A program made the position numbers and the translations under genes. Positions 34,303 through 43,630 of a DNA stretch of 64,000 nt are shown piece by piece. The notes beneath the pieces were generated by a model, which was not told the origin of the DNA, made no database searches, and worked only from the letters and a program-made list of their open reading frames with translations. Source of the DNA: Palsa-504 sp963789225 (GTDB taxonomy: Bacteria; Actinomycetota; Actinomycetes; Streptosporangiales; Streptosporangiaceae); contig CAWBKD010000026.1 in the NCBI GenBank assembly GCA_963789225.1, forward strand, positions 356,021 through 420,020, given 5' to 3'. Numbering within the stretch: the first letter of the stretch is position 1; each line of letters starts with the position of its first letter.

Positions 34303-34638
34303 CTAGAGGGAGACGGGTCGGCCGGGTTTGGTCATCGTGCTGGGCCGGCAGTACCAGGTCATGATGTCGAAGGTGAGCCGGCCGGCCTGGACCGCCGGGT
34401 CGGCCCCGGCGAACTTCCTGGCCGCCTCGAGCGAGCCGGTCCGGTAGAAGGTCAGCCCGCGCAGCGTCTGGTCGGGCTGATCCGAGACCGGGCCGTTGGT
34501 CACCACGTGGCCGGATTCGCGCAGCCTGGCGTGGTGATCGAGGTGCTCCTGCTGGATCCGCTCCAGCTCGGCGTCGTCGTAGTCCGGGGCGTTCTCCGGC
34601 GTGCGCAGCATGACCAGCTCATAGGCTTCGAGGTCCAC
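34303..34638 (-). CDS. YciI-like protein
   Basis: A 111-aa small ferredoxin-like alpha/beta protein: ELVMLRTPENAPDYDD, QQEHLDHHARLRESGHVVTN, GPVSDQPDQTLRGLTFYRT, ADPAVQAGRLTFDIMTWYC. The His and Asp positions of the YciI fold are present. Eight bases upstream of the transglutaminase-like gene on the same strand. Confidence 0.85.
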   Translation of the reverse strand: MDLEAYELVMLRTPENAPDYDDAELERIQQEHLDHHARLRESGHVVTNGPVSDQPDQTLRGLTFYRTGSLEAARKFAGADPAVQAGRLTFDIMTWYCRPSTMTKPGRPVSL

Positions 34639-35328
34639 AGGGGCATTGTTACATCACCGGGAGCCCGCCGCCCGTGACGGTCAGCACCGCCGGGCCGACG
34701 CAGCCGGCCCGGGGGAGCCACCATGATTCGTTCGGGAGAAAAGAATTTACAGATCATTTTGAACCCCCGCGACGGCGGGGCCGTGTACCCCGGTGTCGAC
34801 ATCGATCGGCACCGGAGGGTCTTGGGTCAGATGAGAAAGCCGGCACGGGGCGTGGCTTTCCCGGGCTGGCATGACCGGGCTTGCGGGCTGGCCCGGACCG
34901 CGTTCGGCAGGCGCCGCCCGGCTGGTTCAGCGACGACGCGCGGCCGCGCGGGGCGGCGGGCCCGCGGTCGATGGTGCCGGCCCGGATCCGGTTCGCCGCG
35001 CGCCGGGGGTTCGCTGCCTGGGTGCATGCGTACGGGCAGGACGGCCTGACCGGGAGCAATTGCGCTCAGGTAAGCAATTCCTCTGATCAGCCGTAAGCAC
35101 CGTCCCAATGTGCCGAACTAGTGACAGTGGGTAGTTCGCGGCCGCCGGGCGGAAATATCGCGATGTCGGAGCGGTCTTGGGCGGCAAAGGTCGAACCAAA
35201 ACACGGGGTTATCGGCTCCGGACGGCCCGGTATAAGCGCCACTCATTCAACTAGGGGGGCCGCTGTGAGCTTATCCGGCGTCTATCATCTATTCTGGTGC
35301 ACTATTCAACGACAGGAACGGAGTGCAC
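34639..35328. other. Long non-coding interval
   Basis: About 690 bases with no convincing gene. Overlapping frames between 34723 and 35096 show no ribosome binding site, family or codon bias. A CCCCCGCGACGGCGGGG hairpin lies near 34765. The last 100 bases are less GC-rich and must hold the lsr2 promoter (TATCAT at 35283-35288 is the best -10), but I see no good -35. Confidence 0.5.
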
Positions 35329-35670
35329 GTGGCCCAGAAGATTCAGACCTTGTTCATTGATGACATCGACGGCAGTGCGGCCGAGGGTACCGTCCGCTTT
35401 GCGCTGGATGGTACGGACTATGAGATCGACCTCAACGCCCAGCACGCCGAGGCACTGCGGAAGGCAATGGCTAAGTACGTCGAAGCCGCGCGGCGGAGCA
35501 GCGGGGCCGCGGCTCGGCGGCCGGCTAGGAGCGCCCGCAGGTCGTCCGCTAGCGGCCTCAACACCACGGAGGTTCGTGAGTGGGCGAAGGCGCAGGGCAT
35601 CGAGGTGAAGGACCGCGGTCGCGTGCCGGCCGAATTGGTCGTCAGGTTCCGGGCGGCCACGGGAAACTAG
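35329..35670 (+). CDS. lsr2: Lsr2 nucleoid-associated protein
   Basis: A 113-aa H-NS-like silencer of AT-rich and foreign DNA. The N-terminal dimerisation domain (KIQTLFIDDIDGSAAEGTVR, FALDGTDYEIDLNAQHAEAL) joins through an Arg/Ala linker to the DNA-binding domain with EVREWAKAQGIEVKDRGRVP. The AT-hook-like motif is the central RGR. GTG at 35329 chosen with ACGGAG six bases upstream. A strong terminator follows. Its TAG shares a CTAG palindrome with the stop of the convergent hydrolase. Confidence 0.96.
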   Translation: MAQKIQTLFIDDIDGSAAEGTVRFALDGTDYEIDLNAQHAEALRKAMAKYVEAARRSSGAAARRPARSARRSSASGLNTTEVREWAKAQGIEVKDRGRVPAELVVRFRAATGN

Positions 35671-36539
35671 GGTCGCGGCCCGGCACCAGCCTTTCGAGGA
35701 CGCTGTGTCCTCCTGCGTCGCCAGAACGCAGGGGGCACAGCTCTTTTTAACGATGGCAAATGAATGCCGGTCAGCACCGCGAGGACTTGGGGCCAGGCGG
35801 GGCTCAGCGGATCGATGAGGTCGAAATGGCCGGCGCCGGGGATCGCAACGAGCCGCCCGGGGGTGAACAGACGGCTCATGGCGAGCGGCACGGTGTCATC
35901 GTCGGTGCCGTGAACAAGCGTGACGGGAACTGGCGAAGGGGGCAGCGCGGCCGGATCGGCCACCGCGTAGCGTTCGGGGACCTCATCGGGCCCGCCGCCC
36001 ATTAGGAGGCGCACCGCCCCGGCGCCCAGGTTCCATTCCGCGCACATGCGCAATGAATTGCACCCCGCCAGCGAAACAACGTGCGTGGCCGGGCACGGCC
36101 CCCGCCAGGGCGAGGAGGCCGGCAGTCCCGGCCTGGCCGCCGCCCACAGCGCGAGGTGACCGCCCGCCGAGTGGCCCGCCCAGGTGAGGTGGCCAAGATC
36201 GGCCCCGTGCGGCTCGGCCAGCGGGCCGGCCTGGTCCAGGGCCGCGGCGATGTCGTCGAACGGGCCCGTCCAGCCCTCCTCCGCCATGCCCGCCCGGCGG
36301 TACTCCGGCACCGCGACGACGTTCCCGGCGGCCGCGAGCGCCTGGGCCATCGGGCGCAGGTGGGTCCGGTCGAAGGCGGGCCGCCAGAACCCGCCGTGGA
36401 TGAGCACGATCAGCGGCGCGGCGCCGCGGCGCTCCGTCTGGTCCGGCGGGAGCCACAGGTCGATGACGTGCTCGGGCCGCGGGCCGTACCGCAGGGTCAC
36501 CGCGGGCGGCGGGGCCGCCCGGTCCAGGATGTCGCTCAT
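35667..36539 (-). CDS. Alpha/beta hydrolase (arylformamidase/BD-FAE-like)
   Basis: A 290-aa hydrolase: oxyanion HGGFWRP, nucleophile GHSAGGHLALW, acid VHGTDDDTVPLAMS and histidine GAGHFDLIDP. The ATG is ten bases after the aidB stop, so they form an operon. The last 30 residues (Arg/Pro-rich) are read through the complement of the lsr2 terminator, and the normal fold ends before them; the native stop may be lost. Confidence 0.85.
   Translation of the reverse strand: MSDILDRAAPPPAVTLRYGPRPEHVIDLWLPPDQTERRGAAPLIVLIHGGFWRPAFDRTHLRPMAQALAAAGNVVAVPEYRRAGMAEEGWTGPFDDIAAALDQAGPLAEPHGADLGHLTWAGHSAGGHLALWAAARPGLPASSPWRGPCPATHVVSLAGCNSLRMCAEWNLGAGAVRLLMGGGPDEVPERYAVADPAALPPSPVPVTLVHGTDDDTVPLAMSRLFTPGRLVAIPGAGHFDLIDPLSPAWPQVLAVLTGIHLPSLKRAVPPAFWRRRRTQRPRKAGAGPRP
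35703..35748 (+). terminator. Rho-independent terminator of lsr2
   Basis: A GC-rich stem beginning CTGTGTCCTCCTGCGT pairs across a CGCCAG loop with ACGCAGGGGGCACAG, followed by CTCTTTTT. It starts 33 bases after the lsr2 stop and lies inside the annotated 3' end of the opposite-strand hydrolase. Confidence 0.85.
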
Positions 36540-36549
36540 CGGCGCGGCG

Positions 36550-38193
36550 TCAGCCGGGGAGGACGTCCGGGGTGGCGCGGGCGATGATGCCTGCGGTGTC
36601 GAGGCCGGACGGGAGCGTCCCGTAGGCGTGGCCCCACGAGGAGGAGTCATCGCCCAGGCGGGACGCGACGAATGCGTCGGCGACGGCCGCAGGCGCGTAC
36701 CGGACGAGCAGGGCGCCCTGCAGGGCGAGCGCCATGGCCTCGGCGAGGTGGCGGGCGCGGGCCTGCTCGGGGTCGGCGATCTCCTTGCGCAGCCGGGTGA
36801 TCGCCTGGTCCAGGCGGTGGTCGGCCCCCGCCGAGGCGTCGAGTTCGGCGAGGAACGCCTCGGCCGCCACCGGTTCCCGCGCCAGGGCGCGGAGGACGTC
36901 GAGGGCCGCGACGTTGCCCGAGCCCTCCCAGATGGATCCCAGCGGCGCCTCGCGGTACAGCCGGGGCAGGCCGGATTCCTCCACGTAACCGTTGCCGCCC
37001 AGGCACTCGAGCGCCTCGGCGGCGTGGCCCGGGGCGCGCTTGCAGGCCCAGTACTTGGTCGCCGCGAGCGCCAGGCGACGGAACGCCGCCTCCTGCTCGT
37101 CCCCGCGCGCCGCCCGGTCGGTGGCCCCGGCCAGGCGGAACGCGGTGGTCGTGGTGGCCTCGGCCTCCAGGGCCAGGTCGGCGAGCACGGCGGCCATCAG
37201 CGGCTGTTCGGCCAGACGGCGGCCGAAGACCATCCGGTGCCTGGCGTGATGCGCCGCGAGCGCGACGCCGGCCCGCATCCCGGTGGCCGCGCCGAGCACG
37301 CAATCCAGCCTGGTCATGTTCACCATCTCGATGATGGTGCGGACGCCTCGCCCCTCCTCGCCGACCAGCCAGGCCAGGGCCTCGTCGTACTCCACCTCGG
37401 CCGACGCGTTCGACCGGTTCCCCAGCTTGTCCTTCAGGCGCTGCAGGTGCATGCCGTTCCTGGTGCCGTCCGGCCTGACCCGGGGGAGCAGGAAGCAGGA
37501 CAATCCGCCCGGCGCCTGGGCGAGGACCAGGAACAGGTCACCCATCGGCGCCGAGGTGAACCACTTGTGCCCGGTCAGGGCGTAGGTGCCCGCACCGAGC
37601 GGAACCGCCCGCGTGGTGTTCGCCCGCACGTCGGAACCGCCCTGCTTCTCGGTCATCGACATGCCTGCGAGCAGGCCCCGCTTGCTCTCCGGCGCCCGCA
37701 GGCCGAAGTCGTACTCCCGAGATTCCAAAAGTGGCTCGAAGCGCTCGGCGAGGGCCGGGGCGTTCCGCAGCGCGGGGACGATGGCGTAGGTCATCGAGAC
37801 CGGGCACAGGTGCCCGGCCTCGGCTGCGCCCCAGACGTAAAAGCCCGCCGCTCGCGCCACGTGCGCGCCGGGTCGCGGGTCGCGCCACGGCGCGGCGTGC
37901 AGGCCGTGCCGCACCGCCACGGTCATCAGCTCGTGCCAGGCCGGGTGGAACTCCACCTCGTCGATGCGGTGGCCGTAGCGGTCATAGTTCCGCAGCACCG
38001 GCGGGTGCTCGTTGGCCTGACGGCCCTGTTCCTGGGCCGGCGCGGACCCGGCCAGGCGGCCGAGGTCGCGGATCGCGTCCTCCGCCCAGCCGGCGCCTTC
38101 TCGGCGCAGCGCGTCCAGCATCGCCTGGTCGTCGGCGACGTCGTACCCGGCGAGCGGCGGCGGTTGGTTGAACACGTCGTGCGTGGCTGGCAT
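36550..38193 (-). CDS. AidB-type acyl-CoA dehydrogenase
   Basis: A 547-aa flavoprotein of the AidB (DNA alkylation response) branch: N-terminus THDVFNQPPPLAGYDV is characteristic, then GMSMTEKQGGSDVRANTT, TGHKWFTSAPMGDLFLVLAQ, ECLGGNGYVEESGLPRLYRE and the Arg-rich C-terminal helices. AidB binds DNA and FAD and limits methylation damage; substrate unclear. ATG with AGGGA upstream. Cotranscribed with the hydrolase. Confidence 0.92.
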   Translation of the reverse strand: MPATHDVFNQPPPLAGYDVADDQAMLDALRREGAGWAEDAIRDLGRLAGSAPAQEQGRQANEHPPVLRNYDRYGHRIDEVEFHPAWHELMTVAVRHGLHAAPWRDPRPGAHVARAAGFYVWGAAEAGHLCPVSMTYAIVPALRNAPALAERFEPLLESREYDFGLRAPESKRGLLAGMSMTEKQGGSDVRANTTRAVPLGAGTYALTGHKWFTSAPMGDLFLVLAQAPGGLSCFLLPRVRPDGTRNGMHLQRLKDKLGNRSNASAEVEYDEALAWLVGEEGRGVRTIIEMVNMTRLDCVLGAATGMRAGVALAAHHARHRMVFGRRLAEQPLMAAVLADLALEAEATTTTAFRLAGATDRAARGDEQEAAFRRLALAATKYWACKRAPGHAAEALECLGGNGYVEESGLPRLYREAPLGSIWEGSGNVAALDVLRALAREPVAAEAFLAELDASAGADHRLDQAITRLRKEIADPEQARARHLAEAMALALQGALLVRYAPAAVADAFVASRLGDDSSSWGHAYGTLPSGLDTAGIIARATPDVLPG

Positions 38194-38326
38194 CGGCGTT
38201 TCCCTAAATTCCCTAGCCTTTTGTCGCAATTGAAACACGCCGGTGTAGCCGTTCATGACCTGCTGCTGGTAGACCGGGGTTGAGGGAGTGCTTCGTCTCG
38301 GGGCCGGCCGAGGAAGGTGGCGAGGG

Positions 38327-39274
38327 TTGGCTGCTTACGTCATCCGGCGGTGCGCGACCTCGCTCGTGATCCTGATCGGCATCTCGATCTTCATCTTCGT
38401 CCTGCTGCACGCGGTCTACCCGTCGCCCGCGATCATCGTCCTCGGGCCGCGCTCGTCGCCGGCCGCGATCAACGCGTGGAACCAGCAGCACGGGTTCGAC
38501 GATCCGGTCATCGTGCAGTACTGGCAGTACGTGTACGGCGTGCTCCACGGCAACCTCGGCTACTCCTACAAGCTGAACCAGACCGTGGCGACCCTGTTCG
38601 CGGAGCGCTGGGCGCGCAGCGCGTACCTGTCAGGTACCTCGCTGGTGCTGTCGGTCCTCATCGCGATCCCGCTCGGGATCTACCAGGCGGTCAAGCGGAA
38701 CAGTTTCGGCGACGGCGTGGTCACCAGCGTGGCCTTCACCTTCTACTCCATGCCGGACTTCCTGCTCTACCTGATCGCGATCGAGGTCTTCGCGCTGACC
38801 TTCCCCGTGTTCGGGTTCGAGGCCAGCCAGTCCACCTCGCTGATCACGGTGATCGGCGACTGGCACGACATGACGCTGCCGATCGGCTGCATTACCGTGC
38901 TGATCCTGGCGGGCTACTCCAGGTACATGCGATCGTCGGCGATCGACACCCTGGCCCAGGATTACATCAAGACGGCGCGGGCCAAGGGGCTGCCCGAGCG
39001 GCTCGTGCTGCTGCGGCACCTGGTCCGCAACGCCTGCCTCCCGGTAATCACGCTGGTAGGGCTGTCCATCCCCGCGCTCCTGGCGGGCAACCTCATCGCC
39101 GAGACCACCTTCAACTACGACGGCCTGGGGCTGCTGTTCTTCAACAGCCTGCAGAACGAGGACTACCCGGTGCTCCTCGCGTACACGCTGATCGGCGCCG
39201 TGCTGACCGTCATGGGCAACCTGGTCGCCGATATCGCGCTGACCGTCGCCGATCCGCGGATCAGGCTGGGCTGA
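38327..39274 (+). CDS. DppB-type ABC transporter permease
   Basis: A 315-aa peptide/nickel-type permease with six transmembrane helices, the opening AYVIRRCATSLVILIGISIF, and the conserved TARAKGLPERLVLLRHLVRN loop. The TTG at 38327 is preferred because the paralogue at 39368 starts at the equivalent TTG. No ATPase or partner permease is adjacent. Confidence 0.85.
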   Translation: MAAYVIRRCATSLVILIGISIFIFVLLHAVYPSPAIIVLGPRSSPAAINAWNQQHGFDDPVIVQYWQYVYGVLHGNLGYSYKLNQTVATLFAERWARSAYLSGTSLVLSVLIAIPLGIYQAVKRNSFGDGVVTSVAFTFYSMPDFLLYLIAIEVFALTFPVFGFEASQSTSLITVIGDWHDMTLPIGCITVLILAGYSRYMRSSAIDTLAQDYIKTARAKGLPERLVLLRHLVRNACLPVITLVGLSIPALLAGNLIAETTFNYDGLGLLFFNSLQNEDYPVLLAYTLIGAVLTVMGNLVADIALTVADPRIRLG

Positions 39275-39367
39275 CGTGTCTAGACGAGCCTCGTCTCCCG
39301 GTGGAAAATCCAGGATGGAGGGAACGCAGACCCGCCGGCCGGAGGTTCGCGGCGAGGAGGCTGGCGG

Positions 39368-40318
39368 TTGACTGCTTATGTGGTCCGGCGGTGCGGGACG
39401 TCGGTCATCATCTTGATCGGCATCTCGATCTTCACCTTCGGCCTGCTGCACATCGTCTACCCGTCGCCGGCCCGCGTGGTCCTGGGCCCGCGTGCGTCGC
39501 TCTTGGCGATCAACGTCTGGAACCAGCAGCACGGGTTCGCCGGATCGGTGTTCGCGCAGTACTGGCACTACGTGGACGGGGTGCTGCACGGCAACTTCGG
39601 TTATTCGTTCAAGCTGAACCAGAGCGTGACGGCGCTGTTCAACGAGCGCTGGATGCTCAGCGCCTACCTGTCGGGGACCTCGCTGGTCCTGCCCGTGCTG
39701 ATCGCGATCTCGCTGCTGAAGAGCCACGGCTGGACGATCAACACCTCAGGCACCGACACGTGCGCCCGGGCGGGCACCGGGCCGACCGACTGCGGAGCAG
39801 GCATCCCGGCCGGGACGCAGCTCGCGTTCAACCTGATCTACGAGTCCTCGCCCGCGGACGTCGGCGAGCAGTGCACCGCCTTCGCCTCGGCGGCCGCCAG
39901 CGCGGGCATCACGATCCACCTGTCGACCGCCACCTACAACTACATCATCACCTACTACGACGACCCGGTGCCGACGGGCAAGTCGTACATCAACAAGTGG
40001 GCGATGGAGGACTGGGGCGGCTTCACCGACTCCACCTACCCGACCCAGCTCGGGGTCTTCAACGGCCCCGGCTCGCTGAACGAGGGCGACTACAACAACC
40101 CGCAGGCGAACGCGCTGATCAACGCCTCCGTGAGCAGCGGCAACCCGGCCGCGGTGAAGGCCGAGGCGTCCTTCCTGACCGCGAACCAGCCGGGCCTGTT
40201 CCAGCCCAACCCGGATCTTGTCGCGGTGTGGAGGACCAACATCTCGGGTCCGACGGCCTCGTTCGCGAGCCTGACCCAGTACGGCCTGGACGCCGAGTAC
40301 TGGTGGTTCACCGGGTGA
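39368..40318 (+). CDS. In-frame fusion of DppB N-terminus to a DppA C-terminus
   Basis: A 316-aa chimera. Residues 1-117 are a DppB permease N-terminus very like the preceding gene (AYVVRRCGTSVIILIGISIF, NQQHGFAGSVFAQYW). At about 39719 it switches to the C-terminal third of a peptide-binding protein: LLKSHGWTINTSGTDTC, YESSPADVGEQCTAFASAAA, and NPDLVAVWRTNISGPTA to the end. The permease core and the binding-protein N-terminus are missing. TTG start with GAGGAGG. Most likely a deletion within a permease-binding protein operon that kept the frame. Confidence 0.85.
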   Translation: MTAYVVRRCGTSVIILIGISIFTFGLLHIVYPSPARVVLGPRASLLAINVWNQQHGFAGSVFAQYWHYVDGVLHGNFGYSFKLNQSVTALFNERWMLSAYLSGTSLVLPVLIAISLLKSHGWTINTSGTDTCARAGTGPTDCGAGIPAGTQLAFNLIYESSPADVGEQCTAFASAAASAGITIHLSTATYNYIITYYDDPVPTGKSYINKWAMEDWGGFTDSTYPTQLGVFNGPGSLNEGDYNNPQANALINASVSSGNPAAVKAEASFLTANQPGLFQPNPDLVAVWRTNISGPTASFASLTQYGLDAEYWWFTG

Positions 40319-40340
40319 GGTCGGCTTAGCGGCTTGGGGT

Positions 40341-41141
40341 TCAGGCGCGCGGGCCCGCCGCGGCCACCACGAGGACGACGGTGGCGGCGACCTCCGCCAG
40401 CGCGCCCAGGACGTCCCCGGTGATGCCGCCGAGCCTGCGCACGGCGTGCCGCTCGAGCCCGAAGGCGGCGGCCAGCCCGGCCGCGACGGCCAGCGGGAGG
40501 GTCCAGCCCAGCGGTTCGGCGAAGACTTCGGCGGAGATCACCACCGCCGCGACCGCCGCCGCGAGCGTGCCTAGGGTGATCGCCGCCGGGATCGCCGGGC
40601 GGACCGTGCCGGCCACGAGCGCGCCCAGCCCGTCCGGCCGCGCCGCGGGCACGCCGCGGCGGCAGGCCCAGGTGATCGCGAGCCTGCCGGTGATGACCGC
40701 CACGATCAGCGCCGCGGGTCCCCGCCCGCCGCCAGAGGACTCGGCCTGGCTGAGCGCCGCGACCTGGATGAGGAGGGTCAGGACGACGGTGACGGTGCCG
40801 AGGGGCCCGATGTCCGAGCGGCGCATGATGTCCAGGGCGGCGCCGGCGGGCCTGCCGCTGCCCAGGCCGTCGGCCAGGTCGGCCAGGCCGTCGAGGTGGA
40901 GTCCCCGGGTGAGCAGGGCGAGCGCAGCGACCGCGAGCACCGCCGCGGTCAGCGGGCCCAGGCCGAGCGGATGATCGGCCGCGAGCAGGACCGCGGCGGC
41001 GATTACGCCGAGCAGCAGCCCCACCCCGGGCGCCCACGCCATGGCGGCGCCCGCCGTTCGCCGGTCCGATGCCGTCCCCTGATGCCCGGCCGGGAACACG
41101 GTCAGCAGCGTCACGGAGAGCCGCAGCCCGTTTCCTCTCAT
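40341..41141 (-). CDS. cobS: Adenosylcobinamide-GDP ribazoletransferase (cobalamin synthase)
   Basis: A 266-aa membrane enzyme joining adenosylcobinamide-GDP to alpha-ribazole in the last step of B12 assembly. Motifs are LSVTLLTVFPAG, TRGLHLDGLADLADGLGSGR, DIMRRSDIGPLGT and CRRGVPAARPDGLGAL. Several hydrophobic helices. Stand-alone here; other cob genes are not in the window and no cobalamin riboswitch is visible upstream. Confidence 0.93.
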   Translation of the reverse strand: MRGNGLRLSVTLLTVFPAGHQGTASDRRTAGAAMAWAPGVGLLLGVIAAAVLLAADHPLGLGPLTAAVLAVAALALLTRGLHLDGLADLADGLGSGRPAGAALDIMRRSDIGPLGTVTVVLTLLIQVAALSQAESSGGGRGPAALIVAVITGRLAITWACRRGVPAARPDGLGALVAGTVRPAIPAAITLGTLAAAVAAVVISAEVFAEPLGWTLPLAVAAGLAAAFGLERHAVRRLGGITGDVLGALAEVAATVVLVVAAAGPRA

Positions 41142-41192
41142 GGCGAAGCAGCCTATCGGCCGGGCGCCTAAAGACGTACTATCTCAAAAGGG

Positions 41193-41660
41193 GTGCAAAC
41201 GGGACGGGTGGTGGTGGACGGCGTGTCCGAGTGGTGGTCGATCGAGGTCTTCGATGCGGCGGAGCAGCCCGCGCGCCGGTGGAAGGACTCCTACCAGGAT
41301 GAGCTTACCGAGGCGGCGATCACCCACGGCGCCATCTACTGGGAGTGGCACGAGCACCGGTACGGGGTCGTGTTCGAGGTGCTCTTCGACTCCGATCAGC
41401 AGTGGGAGGCGTTCCGCGCGCTGCCCGCGGTCCGGTCGGCCCTGGACAGCGTGCCCGACCCGGTGAACGGGCTGATCGTGTACCGGGGGCGCGGCGGCGG
41501 CGCCGGGCCGCGCAAGCCGCGCAAGCCCAAGCCCGCGCCGAGCGCGAGTTCGGTGGCGCTGCCCGAGCCGGAGGCCGAGCGCATCCTGCACCTGACCGGG
41601 ATCACGGCGCCCGGGGCCCAGCAGGGTGGAGTACAGCAGGGCGATGTCCGCGAGGGATAA
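41193..41660 (+). CDS. Conserved actinobacterial protein of unknown function
   Basis: About 155 aa. A compact alpha/beta region (WWSIEVFDAAEQPARRWKDS, GAIYWEWHEHRYGVVFEVLF, WEAFRALPAVRSALDSVPDP) is followed by a basic Pro/Lys linker and an acidic end. Starts could be GTG 41193, close behind a TACTAT -10-like box (leaderless), or GTG 41223. No family name offered. Confidence 0.7.
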   Translation: MQTGRVVVDGVSEWWSIEVFDAAEQPARRWKDSYQDELTEAAITHGAIYWEWHEHRYGVVFEVLFDSDQQWEAFRALPAVRSALDSVPDPVNGLIVYRGRGGGAGPRKPRKPKPAPSASSVALPEPEAERILHLTGITAPGAQQGGVQQGDVREG

Positions 41661-41708
41661 ACCCGGTCCCGTGCGTGAGCATCCTGCGGTAACGGGCAGG
41701 ATGGGGTC

Positions 41709-42302
41709 ATGAGGGAAACGCGAGTCATGACCGAGGGCCTGTGGGCCGCGATCGAACGTCACGGCTACTACCCGGGCCTGGTGTCCGACGCGGTGGCCTC
41801 GGCGCTCGGGTCGGAGCCAGTCACGGCCTACGTCGTCCACCACGACGCGATCTTCGACCCCGGCATGGAGGTGCGCAGGCACATGACCGTGCTCGCGCTC
41901 ACCCCGACCCGGCTGGTGTACTCGCACACCGACGAGCATCCGGCCGAGGAACCCGACAGCAGGCCACGGGCCGAGACGAGCACCGAGGCGATCAGGTTCG
42001 CGAAGGTCTCCTCCGTGGCCATCACCCGGGTCGTCCCCGACCCGGCCACCTACGTCCCCGGTGTCACGGTGCCGTCGGAGGTCATGCTGACCATCGGCTG
42101 GAACGTCCTGTCCCACCTGGAGCTCGAGCCGGCCCACTGCGGCGACGAGAACTGCGAGGCCGATCACGGGTACCTGGGCACGATCACGGCCGATGACTTC
42201 TCGCTGCGGGTGAGCCAGGCCGCGGACGGTGACGAAGCGATCAGGCAGCTCCTGGGCTTCGCCCGGGCGCTCTCCGACGCCACCGCGGTGGCGGGCCACT
42301 GA
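41709..42302 (+). CDS. DUF5998 family protein
   Basis: A 197-aa protein recognisable by GLWAAIERHGYYPGLVSDAV, AYVVHHDAIFDPGMEVRRHM, TVLALTPTRLVYSHTDEHP, and GDENCEADHGYLGTITADD. In actinobacteria it is encoded just upstream of the alkaline-phosphatase-like gene, as here, 93 bp apart. Function unknown. Confidence 0.85.
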   Translation: MRETRVMTEGLWAAIERHGYYPGLVSDAVASALGSEPVTAYVVHHDAIFDPGMEVRRHMTVLALTPTRLVYSHTDEHPAEEPDSRPRAETSTEAIRFAKVSSVAITRVVPDPATYVPGVTVPSEVMLTIGWNVLSHLELEPAHCGDENCEADHGYLGTITADDFSLRVSQAADGDEAIRQLLGFARALSDATAVAGH

Positions 42303-42395
42303 GGGACCTGCTTTGCCGCTTCCGGCCGCCCAGTGGCACGATATTGCGGCAAGACACGAAGTGGCACCCACGAGTAGCAGACGAGGGATTCCCGC

Positions 42396-43541
42396 ATGAC
42401 GCCCGAGCCGAAGCATTCGCCGATCGTGCCGCCCTACGGGACCGCGACCCTGGCTGACCTGTCAGCCTCGATCCTGGCGTCCCTGGAGCCTGGATCGCCC
42501 GAGTCGGCCAACGCGCTCGGCCTGGCGCCCGCCGCCAGGGCGTGCCTGCTGATCGTCGACGCGCTCGGCTGGGAACTCCTCCGTGATCATCCCGCCGCCG
42601 CGCCGTTCCTTTCCGAGCTGGCCCGCAACAGTCGGCCCATCACGGCCGGGTTCCCGTCCACGACGGTCACCAGCCTCGCCTCCATAGGTACCGGCAGGCC
42701 GCCCGGACAGCACGGGATGCTCGGCTACCAGGTCATGATCCCCGGCGAGGAGCGGCTGCTCAACGGCCTGCGCTGGGACGCCAGGGTCGATCCGCTGAAG
42801 TGGCAGCCACTGCCGACGCTCTACGAGCGCGCCGCGGCGGTCGGCATCGCGGCCGTGCACGTGGCCCGCGGCTCGTTTCGCGGCAAGGGCCTGACCAACG
42901 CGGCCCTGCGCGGCGCGCAACTGTGGCCCGCCGACAGCATGGGCGCGCTCGCCGCGCAGGCCGCGGCGGCCCTGGCGGAGAACAGCCGCGCGTTCGTCAC
43001 GGTCTACCACGGGGACCTCGACAACACCGGGCACGTGTTCGGGGTCGCCTCCGATGCCTGGTACTACCAGCTGGAGCACGTCGACAAGCTGGCCGAACAC
43101 CTCGCGCACGCCCTGCCGTCCGGTACCGCCCTGTACGTGACGGCCGACCACGGCATGGTGGATGTCGGCCCCGAGGACCGGCTCGACGTCGACTCGACGC
43201 CGGATCTGCGGGCCGGGCTCACCCTGCTGGGCGGCGAGCCGAGGGCCAGGCACCTGTACGTCCGGCCCGGTGCCGCCGGAGACGTCCTGGCCACCTGGCG
43301 CGAGGTGCTCGGCGACCGCGCCTGGGTGCTGGCTAGGGACGAGGCCATCAAGGAAGGCTGGTTCGGTCCCGTGGACCCGCGCATGACCGACCGGATCGGC
43401 GACGTCGTGGCCGCCGCCGCGGGCACCTTCGCCGTCGTGGCGGCGACGCAGGAGCCCGGGGAGTCTGCGCTGGTCGGCATGCACGGCTCCCTCACCCCGT
43501 CCGACCAGCTAGTTCCCGCGCTCGCCCTCACGGTCTCCTGA
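42396..43541 (+). CDS. Type I phosphodiesterase/nucleotide pyrophosphatase family protein
   Basis: A 381-aa alkaline phosphatase-superfamily hydrolase. LLIVDALGWELL carries the first metal aspartate, AGFPSTTVTSLASIGTG the nucleophile Thr, YHGDLDNTGHVFG and TADHGMVDVG metal ligands, and GMHGSLTPSDQLVPAL the terminal His. No signal peptide, so cytoplasmic. GAGGGA before the ATG. Confidence 0.9.
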   Translation: MTPEPKHSPIVPPYGTATLADLSASILASLEPGSPESANALGLAPAARACLLIVDALGWELLRDHPAAAPFLSELARNSRPITAGFPSTTVTSLASIGTGRPPGQHGMLGYQVMIPGEERLLNGLRWDARVDPLKWQPLPTLYERAAAVGIAAVHVARGSFRGKGLTNAALRGAQLWPADSMGALAAQAAAALAENSRAFVTVYHGDLDNTGHVFGVASDAWYYQLEHVDKLAEHLAHALPSGTALYVTADHGMVDVGPEDRLDVDSTPDLRAGLTLLGGEPRARHLYVRPGAAGDVLATWREVLGDRAWVLARDEAIKEGWFGPVDPRMTDRIGDVVAAAAGTFAVVAATQEPGESALVGMHGSLTPSDQLVPALALTVS

Positions 43542-43630
43542 GGTTCCTAAACCATCAGATAGATGAACCTTGCCGGGCCTCGGCGTGACAATCACTTGAC
43601 CGTTTTGGCACGGTATCGACAGCGGCAGGC

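Noticed and set aside
34723..35096. Overlapping plus-strand frames before lsr2
   Set aside because: No family, no ribosome binding site, composition typical of random high-GC frames.
36184..38283. 700-codon plus-strand frame
   Set aside because: Shadow of the AidB-type gene on the minus strand; GC-rich third positions keep the antisense frame open.
40341..41192. Cobalamin riboswitch upstream of cobS
   Set aside because: Only 50 bases lie before the next gene and no B12-box-like sequence was seen.
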